Of a stretch of DNA of 64,000 nt, positions 21,317-34,222 are shown piece by piece. The notes below the pieces were generated by a model. The model was not told the DNA's origin. It saw nothing but the letters and a program-made list of their open reading frames with translations, and made no database searches. Source of the stretch: Orobanche coerulescens (taxonomy: Eukaryota; Streptophyta; Magnoliopsida; Lamiales; Orobanchaceae). The stretch's first letter is position 1. Each line of letters opens with the position of its first letter. The translations under genes and the position numbers were made by a program. The DNA lies in assembly GCA_033398695.1 (NCBI GenBank), contig CM065801.1, forward strand, positions 51,594,358-51,658,357. Direction: 5' to 3'.

Positions 21317-22775
21317 ATGGCTGAACTTGAACTTTTCGTGGGAGATGTGGAGGATGATGTTGTTGAGGACAGGGTGTGTCCGATTGAGGAGGATATGAAG
21401 GATGAGGGCGGGTTGTTGTCTAATGAAATTACTGCTGAACAAAAATCAATTAAGGGGACTGAAACTGGTGGAGATAAAGTTGATGCCTCCAAGGTATCCG
21501 ACTTAATTACTGAGAAGCAAAAGTTGGATGTCAAGGGTGCTGCAGGAAAGATGCTGGATAAAAAGCCTAGCAATGAACGCACTTATGCAGACACATTGAA
21601 AAACAGTCATGATCCCGCTGCTGGACATCATCTTTACTATGATACTTTGGCTACTGAAGATGTTATCAGAATATTACCGGACGAAATTCTTGATGTTGGA
21701 AAGAGTTGGGGCTATGGCCTTGTAGGATACTTTCCAACCCGTCACCCAGGCAAAGATGGCCTGAAAAAATTACAGATTCTTGGAAAGTACCTATCAAGGT
21801 TATCCCGAATACAAACGGCTGGATTACGTTTGTTTTTGAAAATGCAGGAGATCGAGATAAGGTGATGTGCAATGGCCTTTACTCTATCTTTGGTCGTACC
21901 TTGCTCCTTAATGTGATGCCGGACTGGTTTAAGTTTGGTGATGATGAAATTAAAACATTTCCCATTTGGGTCACATTTCCTCTCTTTCCTCGAAGGTTGG
22001 TATTCCTTTGATGACAGATCAAATGACAAGAACGATGGAGCGTATTGCCTACGCAAGGGTCCTTATCGATGTTGATGTATCAAAGAAACTTGTGAGGAAC
22101 ATGGAAATCATAGATGCAAATGGAAAATCTTTTGTTCAGCCAGTACATTATGAACATGATCCTGAATACTGCTCAATCTGCCACACAATTGGGCATTCTA
22201 CCGAAAAATGCAAGAAGAACGACAAGCCTGAGCCAAAGGAGGCTGCCAAGATGCATGTTAATAATCAATCCAATGAAGCCAGACCCCCAACTCCTGCCAC
22301 TAAAATAGTTAAGGAGACAGGAAAATCTGAAACACCAAAATCTAATGGTGCTAAAGCATCAATCATTGCAACAGGGCTTATGCACAAGAAACCAGAGTTC
22401 AGAAATTTGCCCCAGGATGAATCCAGCCCTGCAAATGGCCAACCATCATCCTCTGCACAACACAGAACAGACAAGTGAAAGTAGAAAATGGGTGAGCAAT
22501 CCCCTTCCTTGAATGAAACTGAAGATAGCAGCAGTCCGTCGGAACACGCTTCCCTTGATTCAAAGGTTCCATCTATAGGAACTGATATAGATGGTTTTAC
22601 TCCGGTTGTGAGCAAGAAACATGCCAAACCGAGTGCCAAACTAATTCCGAGAGGGTCACCAAGCTTGAAGGCATCAGAAGTTTTAAGAAGAAACATGAAT
22701 GATCGAGTGCAGAAGATTGAATACAAAAAACAAATTGCTAGAAAGAAGGGGGCAACCCTTTCCTTCACCAAATGA
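21317..22775 (+). pseudogene. LINE ORF1 (gag-like, DUF4283 and CCHC zinc knuckle)
   Basis: Starts at the ATG at 21317 with an acidic amino end. The DUF4283-like region (NGWITFVFEN, then GRTLLLNVMPDWF) is spread over three frames, so there are frameshifts near 21760 and 21990. A zinc knuckle CSICHTIGHSTEKC (CX2CX4HX4C) lies near 22170-22212. Two in-frame stops follow at 22476-22478 and six bases later. The frame then continues as a basic tail (to 22775). ORF1 proteins of plant L1 elements bind the element RNA. The terminal TGA overlaps the ATG of ORF2 in an ATGA, which suggests coupled translation in the active ancestor (inference). Confidence 0.75.
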
Positions 22776-25700
22776 TTATATCCACTTGGAACATTAGGGG
22801 CTTCAACTCGCCCCTAAAACAAGATGAGGTTGCACGCCTCATTCGGGACAGAAAGATTGATGTTTTTGGCCTCTTGGAGACCAAATCTTCGCATCAAACA
22901 GTGAATAAGTTTGTAGATAAGAGGTTGAGAGGTTGGAATTCTTGCAACAATTTCGACATTCACAACCATAGTCGTATTGCCATTTTTTGGAACGAAGCAA
23001 CAGTTGAAGTTGGGGTTCTTGGTGTGCACCCCCAAGTAATCCACATCTTGGCCACTTGCAAAATTACCCATCAGGTTTATTTCGCAAGTATTGTTTATGG
23101 CTTACATTCAATTACTGATCGTAAGCCATTGTGGGAGGAGCTTATTCATATCAGAGCTCTAGTTGACCGACCTTGGCTCGTTATGGGTGACTTTAATTCT
23201 ATTCTCTCTCCCGAGGATAGACGTAGTACCGTTCATCCAACACAGCATGAAATAAGGGACTTTAAAGCTTGTTGTGATACTCTTGGTCTTTCGGATTTAC
23301 CATCGACGGGTCTTTACTACACTTGGACAAACCATTCAGTTTGGACCAAGCTTGACAGAGCATTGGTGGACAATGCTTGGATACTTGAGAATCCTCACGG
23401 TGAGGCTTAGTTCCCGACTTCAGGCCTGTCCGATCACTCACCTTGTGTGGTTCAACTATCAAATTATAAACCGGTTGGGAAATCTCCGTGGCGTTTCTTT
23501 AACATGTGGACAGATCATGAAAATTTCTTGCCAACAGTAGAAGGAGAATGGCAGGTCAATATTAGGGGCTCCGCACAATTCCGTCTACGTCAGAAGCTCA
23601 AATGCTTGAAGTATAAATTGAAAGAACTCAACAACAAGTACTTCTCACACATTACTAGTAGGGCTACCCAGGCTAAAGCAGCACTTAAAGAGACTCAACA
23701 GACCTTACATTCCAACCCGGACGATCATGAAACCGCATTGAGGTTGCCTGACCTTCGCAAACAGGCCACTTTTCTTTGCGGGGCTGAGAAGCTCTTTTAT
23801 CAACAAAAGGCAAAATGGAGATATTTGATTGATAGTGATAAATGTTCCAAATTTTTTCACTCGGTCGTTAAAAGGAATTCCAAACGGAATTTTATTGCCT
23901 CATTAACTAGACCGGATGGCAGCCTGACTAACTCAACCGAGCAAGTTAGTGATGATTTTCTGAGTTACTATAAAGGCCTCTTGGGCACACTTCAGCAAAC
24001 GGAGAGACCGCTTGAGGGGGTCATTGAGCATGGCCCGACTCTCAACCCTGAACAATGCACTAGCTTAACCAGGCCTGTTACTAGAGAGGAGATTCTGGGG
24101 ACTCTCAACAGCATTGATAACGACAAATCTCCTGGGCCGGATGGGTATACGTCCAAATTTTTCAAGAAAACCTGGGGAGTAACAGGAGGTGATTTTGTCG
24201 CGGCAGTAAACGAGTTCTTTAATTCTGGGTCATTACTTAAAGAATGGAATCATGCAATCATTGCATTGATTCCCAAGACCACTCATTCACCCACAGTTGG
24301 CGACTTTCGTCCGATTTCATGTTGCAATGTTTTTTATAAAGTAGTATAAAAAATCCTCGCAGTGCGGATCTCCGAGGTTTTGGATACAATTATCGACGGG
24401 GATCAGGCAGCTTTTATCAAGGGGAGGAACATGGTGGATAATATCCACCTTATGCAAGAACTTCTAAGGAAGTACAATATTAAGAGAATATCCCCCAGAT
24501 GCACGATAAAAATCGACCTTAAGAAGGCATTCGACTCAGTTAATTGGGACTTCCTTACTGATATGCTTATTGGGCTCGGATTCCCAAATATTTTTGTGAA
24601 GTGGGTAATGGAATGCGTTACCTCGGCATCGTATTCCATCTCCATTAATGGCGGACTGTTCGGGCATTTTAAGGGTGCAAAGGGACTCCGGCAGGGGGAT
24701 CCCCTTTCCCCTTACATGTTTGTTACTTGTTTGGAGTACCTATCGAGGCTGATTCGTTTACGTACAACAGATTCAGCCTTTAAGTTCCATCCTATGTGTG
24801 ATAAGTTGAGTATCACACACTTAGCTTATGCGTACGACCTTATGCTCATGTCTAGAGGGGATAGTACCTCAATCCGCATTCTTATGGATTGTTTGAATGA
24901 GTTTAGTGCAACTTCGGGGCTGAATATGAACGTGCAGAAATCGAACATCTACATGGCTGGCATCAAGGATGTAGATGCATATGACATTCTATCATTTTCT
25001 AACCTTGAGAGAGGGACAATGCCATTTCGGTATCTCGGCATCCCGCTTGCCGCGAAGAAACTTTTGGTTGCAGATTATGAAGCCATGATCAAAAGTATAA
25101 AGAAGTATGTTGATGGCTGGAGTGCCTCAACCTTGTCGTATCTTTGGGCCTTTTGAGTTGGTTAGATCGGTGTTACAAGGTGTTGAATGTTTTGGCTTTC
25201 AATTTTCCACATTCCCATTGCAAGTCACCGAAAATTGTTCAACTATGCCGGAATTTCTTATGGGCGGCTCCAGCCCATACATTTGCACGGACAACAATTT
25301 GCTTGCCTAAGTCTGAGGGGGGCCTTGGTATTCGGGATCTTGGTACATGGAACCAGTCGCTACTAGCTAAAACTCTTTGGAATATTCATTCCAAGAAAGA
25401 CACATTATGGTACCGTTGGATCCACCAATATTACATTCGTAATAGATCACTTTGGGAGTGGACACTCGACAAAAGGCCATCGGCCCTTATGAAGAATGTC
25501 CACAGTATTCGGGACATTATGCTGCACCGGCTTGCCTCTCGGGAAAAGGTCGAAGCACGACTTTTGGAATGGGGATCCAAAAACTTGATTAAAGGGAGGA
25601 GCAAAGTATATGATTTTTTCCGTCAAACCGGCACAAAGAAGCCCTGGGCTTCCGTCGTGTGGGCTTCCGGCGTGATGCCAAAGCATGCTTTCTCATTATG

Positions 25701-26136
25701 GCTTGCTGCCCAGGGGCGTTTGAGAACAAAAGATAGATTGGGGCATTTTGAACTGGACGGCACATGCTGCCTTTGTGCTTCCCATCAAGAAACAGCGGCG
25801 CATCTTTTCTTTGCTTGCCCCTTCAGTGCCGAAATTTGGGCAGGCATTAAAAGATGGATTGGAATTTCGAAGAGCATGTCAACACTTAGTAGTGCTCTCA
25901 AATGGATCAAGAAGGAGGCCCGAGTGAATACTAAGAAGTCCAAGATACAAAAGATAACATTGGCTTCTACTGTCTATCATATTTGGAATGCCCGTAACCG
26001 ACTAATATTTGAAGGCACGGCCTTGAATCTGGAAATGGTTATCCGTCGAATTAAGATGCATGTGTTTACGATTTTGTACTCTTTATATCCAAGTTCTTCG
26101 GATAGGTTAGAGTTTATCACATCTGAATATGAGTGA
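22772..26136 (+). pseudogene. LINE ORF2 (AP endonuclease, reverse transcriptase, zf-RVT)
   Basis: The amino part is an AP-like endonuclease: STWNIRGFNSP, LLETK, a GDFNSILSPEDRR segment and SDHSP. The reverse transcriptase follows: DKSPGPDGY, FRPISCCNVFYK, ADQ-type QAAFIKGR, IDLKKAFDSVNW, GLRQGDPLSPYMF. The catalytic box reads YAYD (24827-24838) instead of the usual FADD/YADD, so one Asp is lost. The carboxy part holds zf-RVT (CCLCASHQETAAHLFFACP, near 25765-25840). In-frame stops are TAG 23408-23410 and TAA near 24347. At least two frameshifts lie around 25130-25200. The normal role is target-primed reverse transcription; this copy is dead. Confidence 0.85.
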
Positions 26137-26290
26137 GGAGCCGACTTGTGGCTGCCCTCTCGTTTTGTTTATCTAGCGTTCCATATCGAGGGGCCGTGTT
26201 GGCTCCCTTTATTGTTGGTCTTCCCCGGGTATGCCCGGTGTATATGTAACACTTTTGATCACTTAATTCATTTTTACCGATCAAAAAAAA

Positions 26291-26308
26291 AACATCTGAA
26301 TTCTCTTA
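26291..26308. repeat. LINE target-site duplication, right copy
   Basis: AACATCTGAATTCTCTTA, one base different from 20910-20927. Confidence 0.85.
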
Positions 26309-26649
26309 TCACAATTCCAATATATCTCATATAACATCATCACATTATAGTCCAACATGCTTCCTCACAAGTAATAATCCTTTAAAAACGAACACTATCA
26401 AAGGGATACGAGAATTACCTTGTATGGACGAACCAAGAAGAAGAACAATTGAACTTCATTCCAAGAATCATAAATAACTTCAAGAACAAGGCCTCAATCC
26501 ATGCTCTCCATCTTAATCTTGTTAAAGATCATCAACTCAGAGTGTTTAGGAACTTCAAGTACCTCCCAAGGCTCTCTCTATCGACTGAAGGAAGAAGAAT
26601 GGACAAAATGCCTCTCAGTACCCGTCTGTCCCCTTTTATTAAACAATTT

Positions 26650-27257
26650 ACTAACGTGCGCTACAGCTTTAGCGTGCGCTAACTGACTTTGTTAGCGTGC
26701 GCTATCGCAGCCCAGAGGCTACTGTCTTGCTTCGTACATCAACTTACGTACGTAATGTCCATTAATGTACGTAACCATTCTGTCTAGCGCACGCAAGTAC
26801 TTAACCTTAGCGTACACTGTCCGCAGTTGACTTGCTACAGTCTGCACCTACCACCCGTGCCCCAACATGCCGAAAGCATCCGCGATTACCAGGATTCTTT
26901 CTGTCAGATCTGGAATTAGCGTGCGCTAGCCCTACATGACAAACATTCGTTGACCTTATCTGGACACGCATCGAAAGTGTTCGGGTCCACTCACCGAAAG
27001 CCAAGATTCCCTGTTGACTGATCTAAATCTAGCGTGCGCTACCAAAATGCAATAGCGTGCGCTAAATGCCGATAATACATAGCCTGGGCCTACCTGTCGG
27101 CCACCGTCCGGACCTTATCCAGAATACCTTACGTACGTTTGGGGTCCTCCTTAGCGTACGTAACTCAAACCTCTTAGCGTGCGCTATGTATGCACCATAG
27201 CGTGCGATAAGTATACATCTTAGCTTGCGCTAGGCATACATTGTCGCGTACGCTAAC
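26650..27257 (-). promoter_or_regulatory. CpG palindrome array (B, 3' LTR)
   Basis: On the plus strand it shows TAGCGTGCGCTA, TTACGTACGTAA and decayed forms such as TAGCTTGCGCTA and TAGCGTGCGATAA. It lies immediately upstream (minus strand) of the TATA position, which is itself mutated in this copy. Confidence 0.7.
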
Positions 27258-27471
27258 GTGGTTGTACTTAGCCATTTTCAGCCATTTTGTCCAACGTCAC
27301 GACATACAGAATACAAACGTACGGCATACTGAATACATATACTCAATTCAACAATATTCCCATATGATATACCCGATATCAAAATTAAATCAACCTGATA
27401 CACGATATCCTCAATCATAACTGTCAACCAATCACGTCAATTGTATAAATACAACTGTCTCAGTCCTCAAA

Positions 27472-27528
27472 TTATTTTATCCATACTGTATATACACCAA
27501 GCTATCCAGTATATCTCAGATAAAATAA
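27472..27528 (-). other. conserved hairpin near LTR start (B, 3' LTR)
   Basis: Outer arms TTATTTTATC / GATAAAATAA as in A. The inner stem has different bases that still pair in part (ACTG / CAGT). Confidence 0.6.
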
Positions 27529-27563
27529 CGCGAAAAATTTATACTGAAAATCCGGGTATTGCA

Positions 27564-27950
27564 TACTACCCCCCTTAAAATAAGTTTCGTCCTCGAAACA
27601 TGCAACCTGTCACCAACAACAGATCAACCCAAAATTCCAACTCATCACAAAAGCAATCAATCGCCGTTACAAGTGAATAACCAAAATAGTATACTTATAG
27701 GTACGTGAAGCCGATGATCTCCCGTGATACTAGCACACGACTCCCATATGAAGTCTCAACATAATACCAACACACACCAATATCACAAATGGCAATTTGA
27801 AAATATCTCAAAAAATTTGGAACCTCCAAAAATCGGTTTGACTCAAAAGTCAGGAAAATCATTTTCAAAAGCCACGCTACTACCGTACTGGTAGAGCCAC
27901 ATAATACACACGCCCAGGTTTCACAAAACCCAAACTCCGATACCATCTTC
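27564..27950 (-). other. element B interior (387 bp, non-coding)
   Basis: Holds only a decayed primer site, some 300 bases without coding signal, the hairpin AAGTTTCG...CGAAACA (27582-27600) and a polypurine tract (TTTTAAGGGGGGTAGTA on the minus strand, 27580-27564). Confidence 0.8.
27935..27945 (-). other. primer-binding site of element B (decayed)
   Basis: Minus strand TGGTATCGGAG, one substitution from TGGTATCAGAG, six bases after the 5' LTR. Confidence 0.7.
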
Positions 27951-29039
27951 TGTAACACCCCAAAACCATATGGGATATTACAGCGCCATGGGCCCCGTGC
28001 CGGAACCCACTAGGCTAAAAACCATTTCAAAAACTTTTAAAAACGCCAAAAGGCTGATGACGGTAATATTTTGCAAATACTCAAATGGTTTCAAAAACAT
28101 AGTTCTCAAATACCGTCACAAAGTACCAATTAAAAATACAAGGCGAAAATGCCAAATCTCGACAGTTTCAAAATGTACGTTAAGCCACCACTTATACGTA
28201 CCGATAAAATAGTTTAGGAAAATCGGTTTAACGAAATAACTCAAGTTCGCAAAATACCAAGAGGCCATTTCAAAGTTAAACACGAATTGGTAAAAATACC
28301 AGAAAGCCATTTTGAAAATACACACGAGTTGGTAAAAATGCCGAAAAGCCATTTTAAAATACACACGCAGCGGATATAAACACAGTTCAAAAACACACAA
28401 TTGCAGAGGAAATAAAACAACCAAAAAGAATACTCAATTCTCCAAAAACATGCCACAGCCAGTATCACCCGGGAAATTCATCTCTTCATGACCGCTACTA
28501 GCTCGATCTCCAAGTACATAAAAATAAAGCCCACGACGGGGTCAGCCACAATACTCAATAATGATATCGATCACATCATCATAAATAATTACATACCAAT
28601 GTAATAATACTGTAAGAATACTACCAACGTAATCTTACCGTCATAACTTTACCAATCCATAGTAATCCTTACCATAATCCACGTTTCGCATTCTCAAATG
28701 ACGAAATGAACTCAACAACAAACATCTGTACTGTAATCAAACAATACTAAGAATCCTCAAAACATCATCATAACTCATAAGCGTGAACTGATCCATCTGT
28801 GCCAAATCCTATCCGTCGGATTTGCACCGTCAAATCTCAATCTGGATAAAAACCAATATAACACAATATATCTGTAGATCAACTACCACAAGACAAATAT
28901 AACAAGTCCTGAAACATCGACGTACAGTCTGAATACTTATACGATCAATAACAATGATCAACCAATAAATCAATCGAGAATATCATCGATATGATGAAAT
29001 CCAATACGACCAACCCAAGGTTAAAGTACAACCGAAAAT

Positions 29040-29230
29040 ATCATCAACATGATAAATTCTAATACGATCGACAAAGGATCAACAATAACCAAGAATACCC
29101 TCAACATGGTAAACTCCAAACACGATCAACAAAGGATCAACAATAACCGAGAATACCCTCATCAAGGTAAACTCCAAACACGATCAACAAAGGATCAACA
29201 ATAACCGAGAATACCCTCAACAAGGTAAAC
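29040..29230 (-). repeat. 58-bp tandem repeats in B LTR (5' copy)
   Basis: Units containing GGATCAACAATAACC start at 29076, 29134 and 29192. Confidence 0.75.
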
Positions 29231-29358
29231 TCCAAATGATCAACAATAATAGATTTCAAAGAAATAACTCCGACTGTCAAACATACCCCCCGGGCATATG
29301 AACAACATGTCGCAAATCGTCGAACATATCCAATCATACATGGACTATGAACGACCAA

Positions 29359-29363
29359 ACAAT
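29359..29363. repeat. element C target-site duplication, left copy
   Basis: ACAAT, repeated at 56018-56022. Confidence 0.85.
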
Positions 29364-29510
29364 TGTAATGCCCATATAATTAATGTGTATTTACCGTGTA
29401 TTCGATCTTGTAAGATTCGACTTTGTGACGTATTAATCGATGATCGGTTTCCCGTATTCGTATCCATACGTTTTTGCATTCTTTTCCATGCATGCATGCA
29501 TAACTCTGCA

Positions 29511-29905
29511 CGTCATAATGCACGCTAAATCATAAGCATAACGTACACTATGTGTTCAAGATAACGTACGTTATAGTGGGTGTGTTACGTACGTAAGGGT
29601 CAGTCAACTCGAGATCCAACAAGGGTCGGCGTGTGGGGGCCAGTGAAGATTCGTGAGATACTCCGCGTGAACCTGGATGACTTTCCAGCTAAGTAAGTCA
29701 ACAGACTTAACGTACGCTAAGGGGGATTTTTAACATACGCTCAGGTCATAGCTATTATGTACGTAAAACCTTTACGCTAACGTACGTAAGCTAATGCCAG
29801 AAACAGGTCAGTGAGCTCTGGCCAGATGTTAGCGTACGCTAATATTCGAGTATAGCGTATGCTAATACTGTTACATACGTAATGGATATTAGGTAACGTA
29901 CGTAA
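29511..29905 (+). promoter_or_regulatory. CpG palindrome array and TATA (C, 5' LTR)
   Basis: Units are mostly of the ACGTACGTAA and ACGTACGCTAA kind. The last unit TAACGTACGTAA ends 13 bp before TATTTATA (29919-29926), which itself lies in the inverted repeat TCTATTTATAGA. Confidence 0.7.
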
Positions 29906-31057
29906 TGTTTTAGATTTCTATTTATAGACCTCAACCGCATTTCATTTCTCACCCTCACCTTGGCCGATTTTCGTGTTCTGGAGATTATCCCTCACCCTTT
30001 ATCCGTCATATCATCGTCCTAGATTGATTTTGAAGATTATAGACCCTTGTAGATTGGTATTCAAGCCTACGGTGTTGAGTTTCTTCAAGTTCTTCGTTGT
30101 TCGTCACTATATTGAGGTATGTGATCCTTCACCTACTGGTTAAACATGTTCTTAGTGATGTTTTGGACCTGTTTTAAGTTTACCTAATCAGTTATATTCG
30201 TGAGGAGTCTTACATCATGGTTTTAGAAGATTAAATTCGGTGATATTTCGGTTCTCTTTGGTTATTGAACATGTTGAACGAACCTTATAGTGATTAGATT
30301 CTTGAATATAGCATCCTGAGATCATGAACCCAATTATAACAAGTTTTCGGAGATTATCTAAGATCCTAGGAATGGTATGATCGAGCATTTGGTTGGAGAA
30401 ATTAATGGATTGAGCTTAAGATTAATTCCTAGAAGGAGATGATAATCAAGATGAACCTAGTGAATAAATTCTTATGATGATTCGTCGAGGTTTTCCGATA
30501 TCTTGTTATTGAAGAACATGATTAGAATCCTTCTAAGATGAATTTCATTTCATAATATATCATCCGACCGAAGAAATGTGTTTAAACTTGGATAGTATTC
30601 TATGAGATTGTTGCCCGGCCGAATAGCGTAGTGTCGGTTCAACCGAGTGTAGTAGGGCAGAATAGTTCCATCGCCATAATAGAGTATATCATGCCTTGTG
30701 TTGATTCGTTTGATGATTAGAACGATTATCCGGAACCGTTAGTTATACCGGTATTATTATTCGATGAAGGTTTGGATTTTGGTGAGCCGATCGAGTGAGA
30801 ATTCTCCGAGAGGATTGAAGCCTATTCGTAGTAGCAATTCTTATCGTCATTTCTGAGGCAAGTATCGTATTTTGAAATTGTTATTATTGGTTATTTTGAT
30901 CATGTATACTGTTTGTTCATATTGTTGAACATGAGATTATTTTTGTTGAATTGTCATGATATTCGTTATCGATTACTTGTATGTTCATGTTGATGGACAT
31001 AGCGATTTTGCAGATATATATATATATATATGCATAAGTTGTTTGTGCATGTTGTGC

Positions 31058-31225
31058 GATCTATGCTGAGGGCGCTGGATCGGATGTCCACCTCGTGTTG
31101 GTCCGACGGGATCATCTTGGGATCTATGCTGAGGGCGCTGGATCATTGGACGGGTTTTCCACCTCGTGTTGGTCCGACGGGATCATCTTGGGATCTATGC
31201 TGAGGGTGCTGGATCGTTGGAACAC
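31058..31225 (+). repeat. GATCTATGCTGAGGGCGCTG tandem repeats (C, 5' LTR)
   Basis: Units at 31058, 31121 and 31192, spaced 63 and 71 bp, homologous to the set in element A (64 and 72 bp). Confidence 0.75.
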
Positions 31226-31694
31226 CCATGTGTGTTGATGGAATCATGTGGATTCACACTGTTGGATTCCGGTAGCAGAAGTTCGTATTGTGTATTTTAT
31301 TATGCATTGTTGTTGCATATTCGATTTGTGTATTATGATACTTGTACTAGCATCGTTTTACTAACCCCTTCAGGGGTGGACATTTGTTTTCATGTTCAGG
31401 TAGCCGAGAAGCGGGGAAAGAACCACAGTACCGACATGACGACGAAGGGGCTCAGTGATGTTAATTGTTGTTGCCTTGTCTTTCTGATTTATTTTCAGTA
31501 CTCGAGTACGCGTGTCTTGTGATGTTTTGAGATTCTTGTAATAATGGACTCATTTGAATTGTTGAACTAGTTTTGAATTTTAAACTTAATGGTACTTTGG
31601 GTATTATTTTCCGTATTTCTCAAATTAGCCTTGTAAATTCTTATATAAAGGATTTACGGCGTTGTAATTATTCAGAATATATCGGGGTGTTACA

Positions 31695-31706
31695 GAATAT
31701 GGTATC
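31695..31706 (+). other. element C primer-binding site, split by element D
   Basis: GAATATGGTATC at 31695-31706 continues as AGAACTAAG after the right GTATC copy at 40638-40642. Joined, the primer site reads TGGTATCAGAAC, close to the iMet-type TGGTATCAGAGC. Confidence 0.8.
31702..31706. repeat. element D target-site duplication, left copy
   Basis: GTATC, repeated at 40638-40642. Confidence 0.85.
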
Positions 31707-32570
31707 TGTAACACCCCCAATCCACTCAGGGATATTACACGCCGTAGACCCTCTCCTCGAGGATCTACCAGGCTGATAACTAAAATCGAACATCTAAACA
31801 TCGCCTTTAAGGCTAAAATGACTCAGTAGACCGACTTGGTCTTTCAATAATAACATACAACTCAATTCCAAACACATACCCACGCAGGGGTCAAAATACA
31901 ATAAACTCCCGTACAACGGGGAAAAGATACTGCAGCGGAAAAGAAAATACAACTAGACCAATACGACATCAACGGATCCTCGTGTGATTAGTATCTTTCA
32001 TCTTTCATCATCCTTCGTGCCGACCCTGTGTTATGCTCTAAAACCTGAATGCAAAAATAGACATCCACCCCCGAATACTCGGGGGTTAGCAAAACTCCAC
32101 TGTTTTGCTAGTGCAAGAACAAAGTGCAAATACGAGCCATACAATTCACATTCCACGAATAACAATAACCAGGAATCCTCAAAGATCCAAACGTAAAGAA
32201 AAGTACTTCCCGAGGCAAGAGTTTGGGTAAACATTTCCAAAATCGAAAGATCGCAAATAAAGGGAAACAATTTATAAAACAGTTTAAAATGCCATCGAGA
32301 GTTTTAATAGAAAACAATTTAGGATTATAAAATCCTTCTCTTTCCAAAAATCAATAGGGTCACAGCCCAAATGTTTTGTTTTCGCAAATAGGAGACCACC
32401 AACAATTTACAGGGTCAGAACCCAACATCACGTGTCCTCAACGGACATAAAATCAACGAAACATAATCACGCACGCGCATCGCCTAGGACCGGGACGCTA
32501 CCACAGACATCCCACCCGAGGCCTCGAAGGACCCTCCCGAGCTGGCTAGCGAAACAAATCACACAAATCT

Positions 32571-32715
32571 CACGGTTGGATCAATCGCTTGTTGCATCCT
32601 GGCCACATGATCGCATGCCATGTGCCACCGTAGATTATCTCAGGCTCTCACGGTTGGATCAATCACTTGTTGCATCCTGACCACATGATCACGTGCCATG
32701 TGTCACCGTAGACCT
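32571..32715 (-). repeat. 78-bp tandem duplication in D LTR
   Basis: CACGGTTGGATCAATC starts at 32571 and 32649. The other LTR has the same pair. It occupies the same LTR position as the tandem repeats in A, C and E. Confidence 0.75.
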
Positions 32716-33802
32716 TCAACCATATCCACACATTCACACAAATAACATATCACATCAAGGATATTCAAACAATTCGCCCAGAGGCATCAAACACTTAGCA
32801 AAACACCACGTCAATCCACAACGCACCGAAATGAAATAATATACGTCCACACGCAATACCAAGGGCAACATCAACATCAAACATATCCATAGAATTCATA
32901 TAGTTATTCACAAACCACACCATTCACAAAACACACGCGTTTTGAAAGCAAGCCTTTAACAAGACTAAACCGAATATTTTGAAAGTTCAATTCAAATGAC
33001 TAAGCAACCACATTTAGACGATCACTAATTATCATATCCATAAAACAAGAATAGTATGGGCAAGGTACTTGCCTCGAATAAGAACAACGCGGAGAATCGA
33101 CCGAAATAGGTTGGCACGAACCGACTACGAACTCGCCGACTCCACCGAACGACAATCCACAACAAAGAACTACGAACGAAAACAATAACAACGAAAATGA
33201 ATTCCAAAGTACGACCCAAAGCCGCTAAATTCAAAGAACAAATGACGAAGGTTCAAGGATTTCCCCCAAAACGGCCAAGAACACGATTCGTTCCGTCAAA
33301 TCACGAAAACGGAATTCCAAGTTGAAATATGGATATACAATCCATAGAATATGTTTAACAACATCATTTAACCATAATCGATCCATCGAAAACGGATGAA
33401 AAACGAGATCGAGGACAAATCCCCCAAAAAGTCAATTCGAAGGAAATCAAGAAATATACTTCGATTCGACGAAGAACAACGGATTAAATGATGTTAAACA
33501 CAAGAATACTACCAATATTAATCATACCCATCGTGTATTAATCAACAACACGGAACGAATCGGCCAAAAACGCAAAAACCCCAAATTTTCCCAAAATAGG
33601 GTTCTAGGAAATCTCACCTTGATTCGCTAGATCAAAGGAGGTTATGGAGGGATTAATCGATGATATAAACTCCCAATCTTCGTGGATTAGTTGCTTGACA
33701 ACATGTCTCCTGGATCGCCAAGTCGCCAGCCGTGGAGAGGAAAAGATGGAAATGAAAAACGGGTGAAAATATGGCTACTCTGTCATATTTATACAGGCAC
33801 GG

Positions 33803-34222
33803 CCTAGCGTGCGCTACACCTTCCGGACTAGCGCGCGCTAACGGGCAGCCTCGGCCGATAACCCTCGGCCGTGGCCCGCAAGGCCCTGTACTGAAAACTC
33901 AATCTGCCGGCCGGATCCTGCCTGCCCGACCGCGATAGCGCGCGCTGCGCGGACGCTAGCGTGCGCTAGCCGATCTGTCCAGAACCCTCTGGACTGAACT
34001 GCCCGGCCAGGTAACGTACGCTAGCCGGCCGACAGCGTGCGCTACGCCTGCCGACTAGCGCGCGCTACGCTCGGCATAGCGTGCGCTACCTGCCGATCCT
34101 TCCCGAGTCCAGAACCCCAGAAACCCCACTGTCCGGTCCGATAGCGTGCGTTGGTCGACCAAGCTAGCGTGCGCTATACCTGCCGGTTAGCGCGCGCAGC
34201 CTTCCGGCCGTAGCGTGCGCTA
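33803..34222 (-). promoter_or_regulatory. CpG palindrome array (D, 3' LTR)
   Basis: TAGCGTGCGCTA, TAGCGCGCGCTA and GTAACGTACGCTAG units (plus-strand view) with GC-rich spacers containing CCGGCCG. Directly upstream of TATAAATA on the minus strand. Confidence 0.7.

Larger units (their letters stand above)
20928..26290 (+). mobile_element. L1-type LINE
   Basis: A 5363-bp non-LTR retrotransposon bounded by an 18-bp duplication and ending in a short A run (26283-26290). It carries ORF1 with a CCHC knuckle and ORF2 with endonuclease, reverse transcriptase and zf-RVT. The 5' end (GAAAGAGCTCTCAG) appears full-length or nearly so, since it starts well before ORF1. Multiple stops and frameshifts make it inactive. 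Confidence 0.9.
17790..27563 (-). repeat. element B 3' LTR (interrupted by the LINE)
   Basis: Pieces 17790-20927 and 26309-27563. Reading the minus strand: hairpin (27528-27472), palindrome array (27257-26650), a mutated TATA (AATAAAAG at 26640-26633), leader, second palindrome cluster (20402-20319), 58-bp tandem repeats, and the end GGGGGCGTTACA. Confidence 0.85.
29364..31694 (+). repeat. element C 5' LTR
   Basis: Contains a small hairpin (TCGATCTT / AAGATTCGA, 29402-29420), a palindrome array (29511-29905), TATA (29919-29926), a leader and tandem repeats (31058-31225), ending ATCGGGGTGTTACA. Confidence 0.9.
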
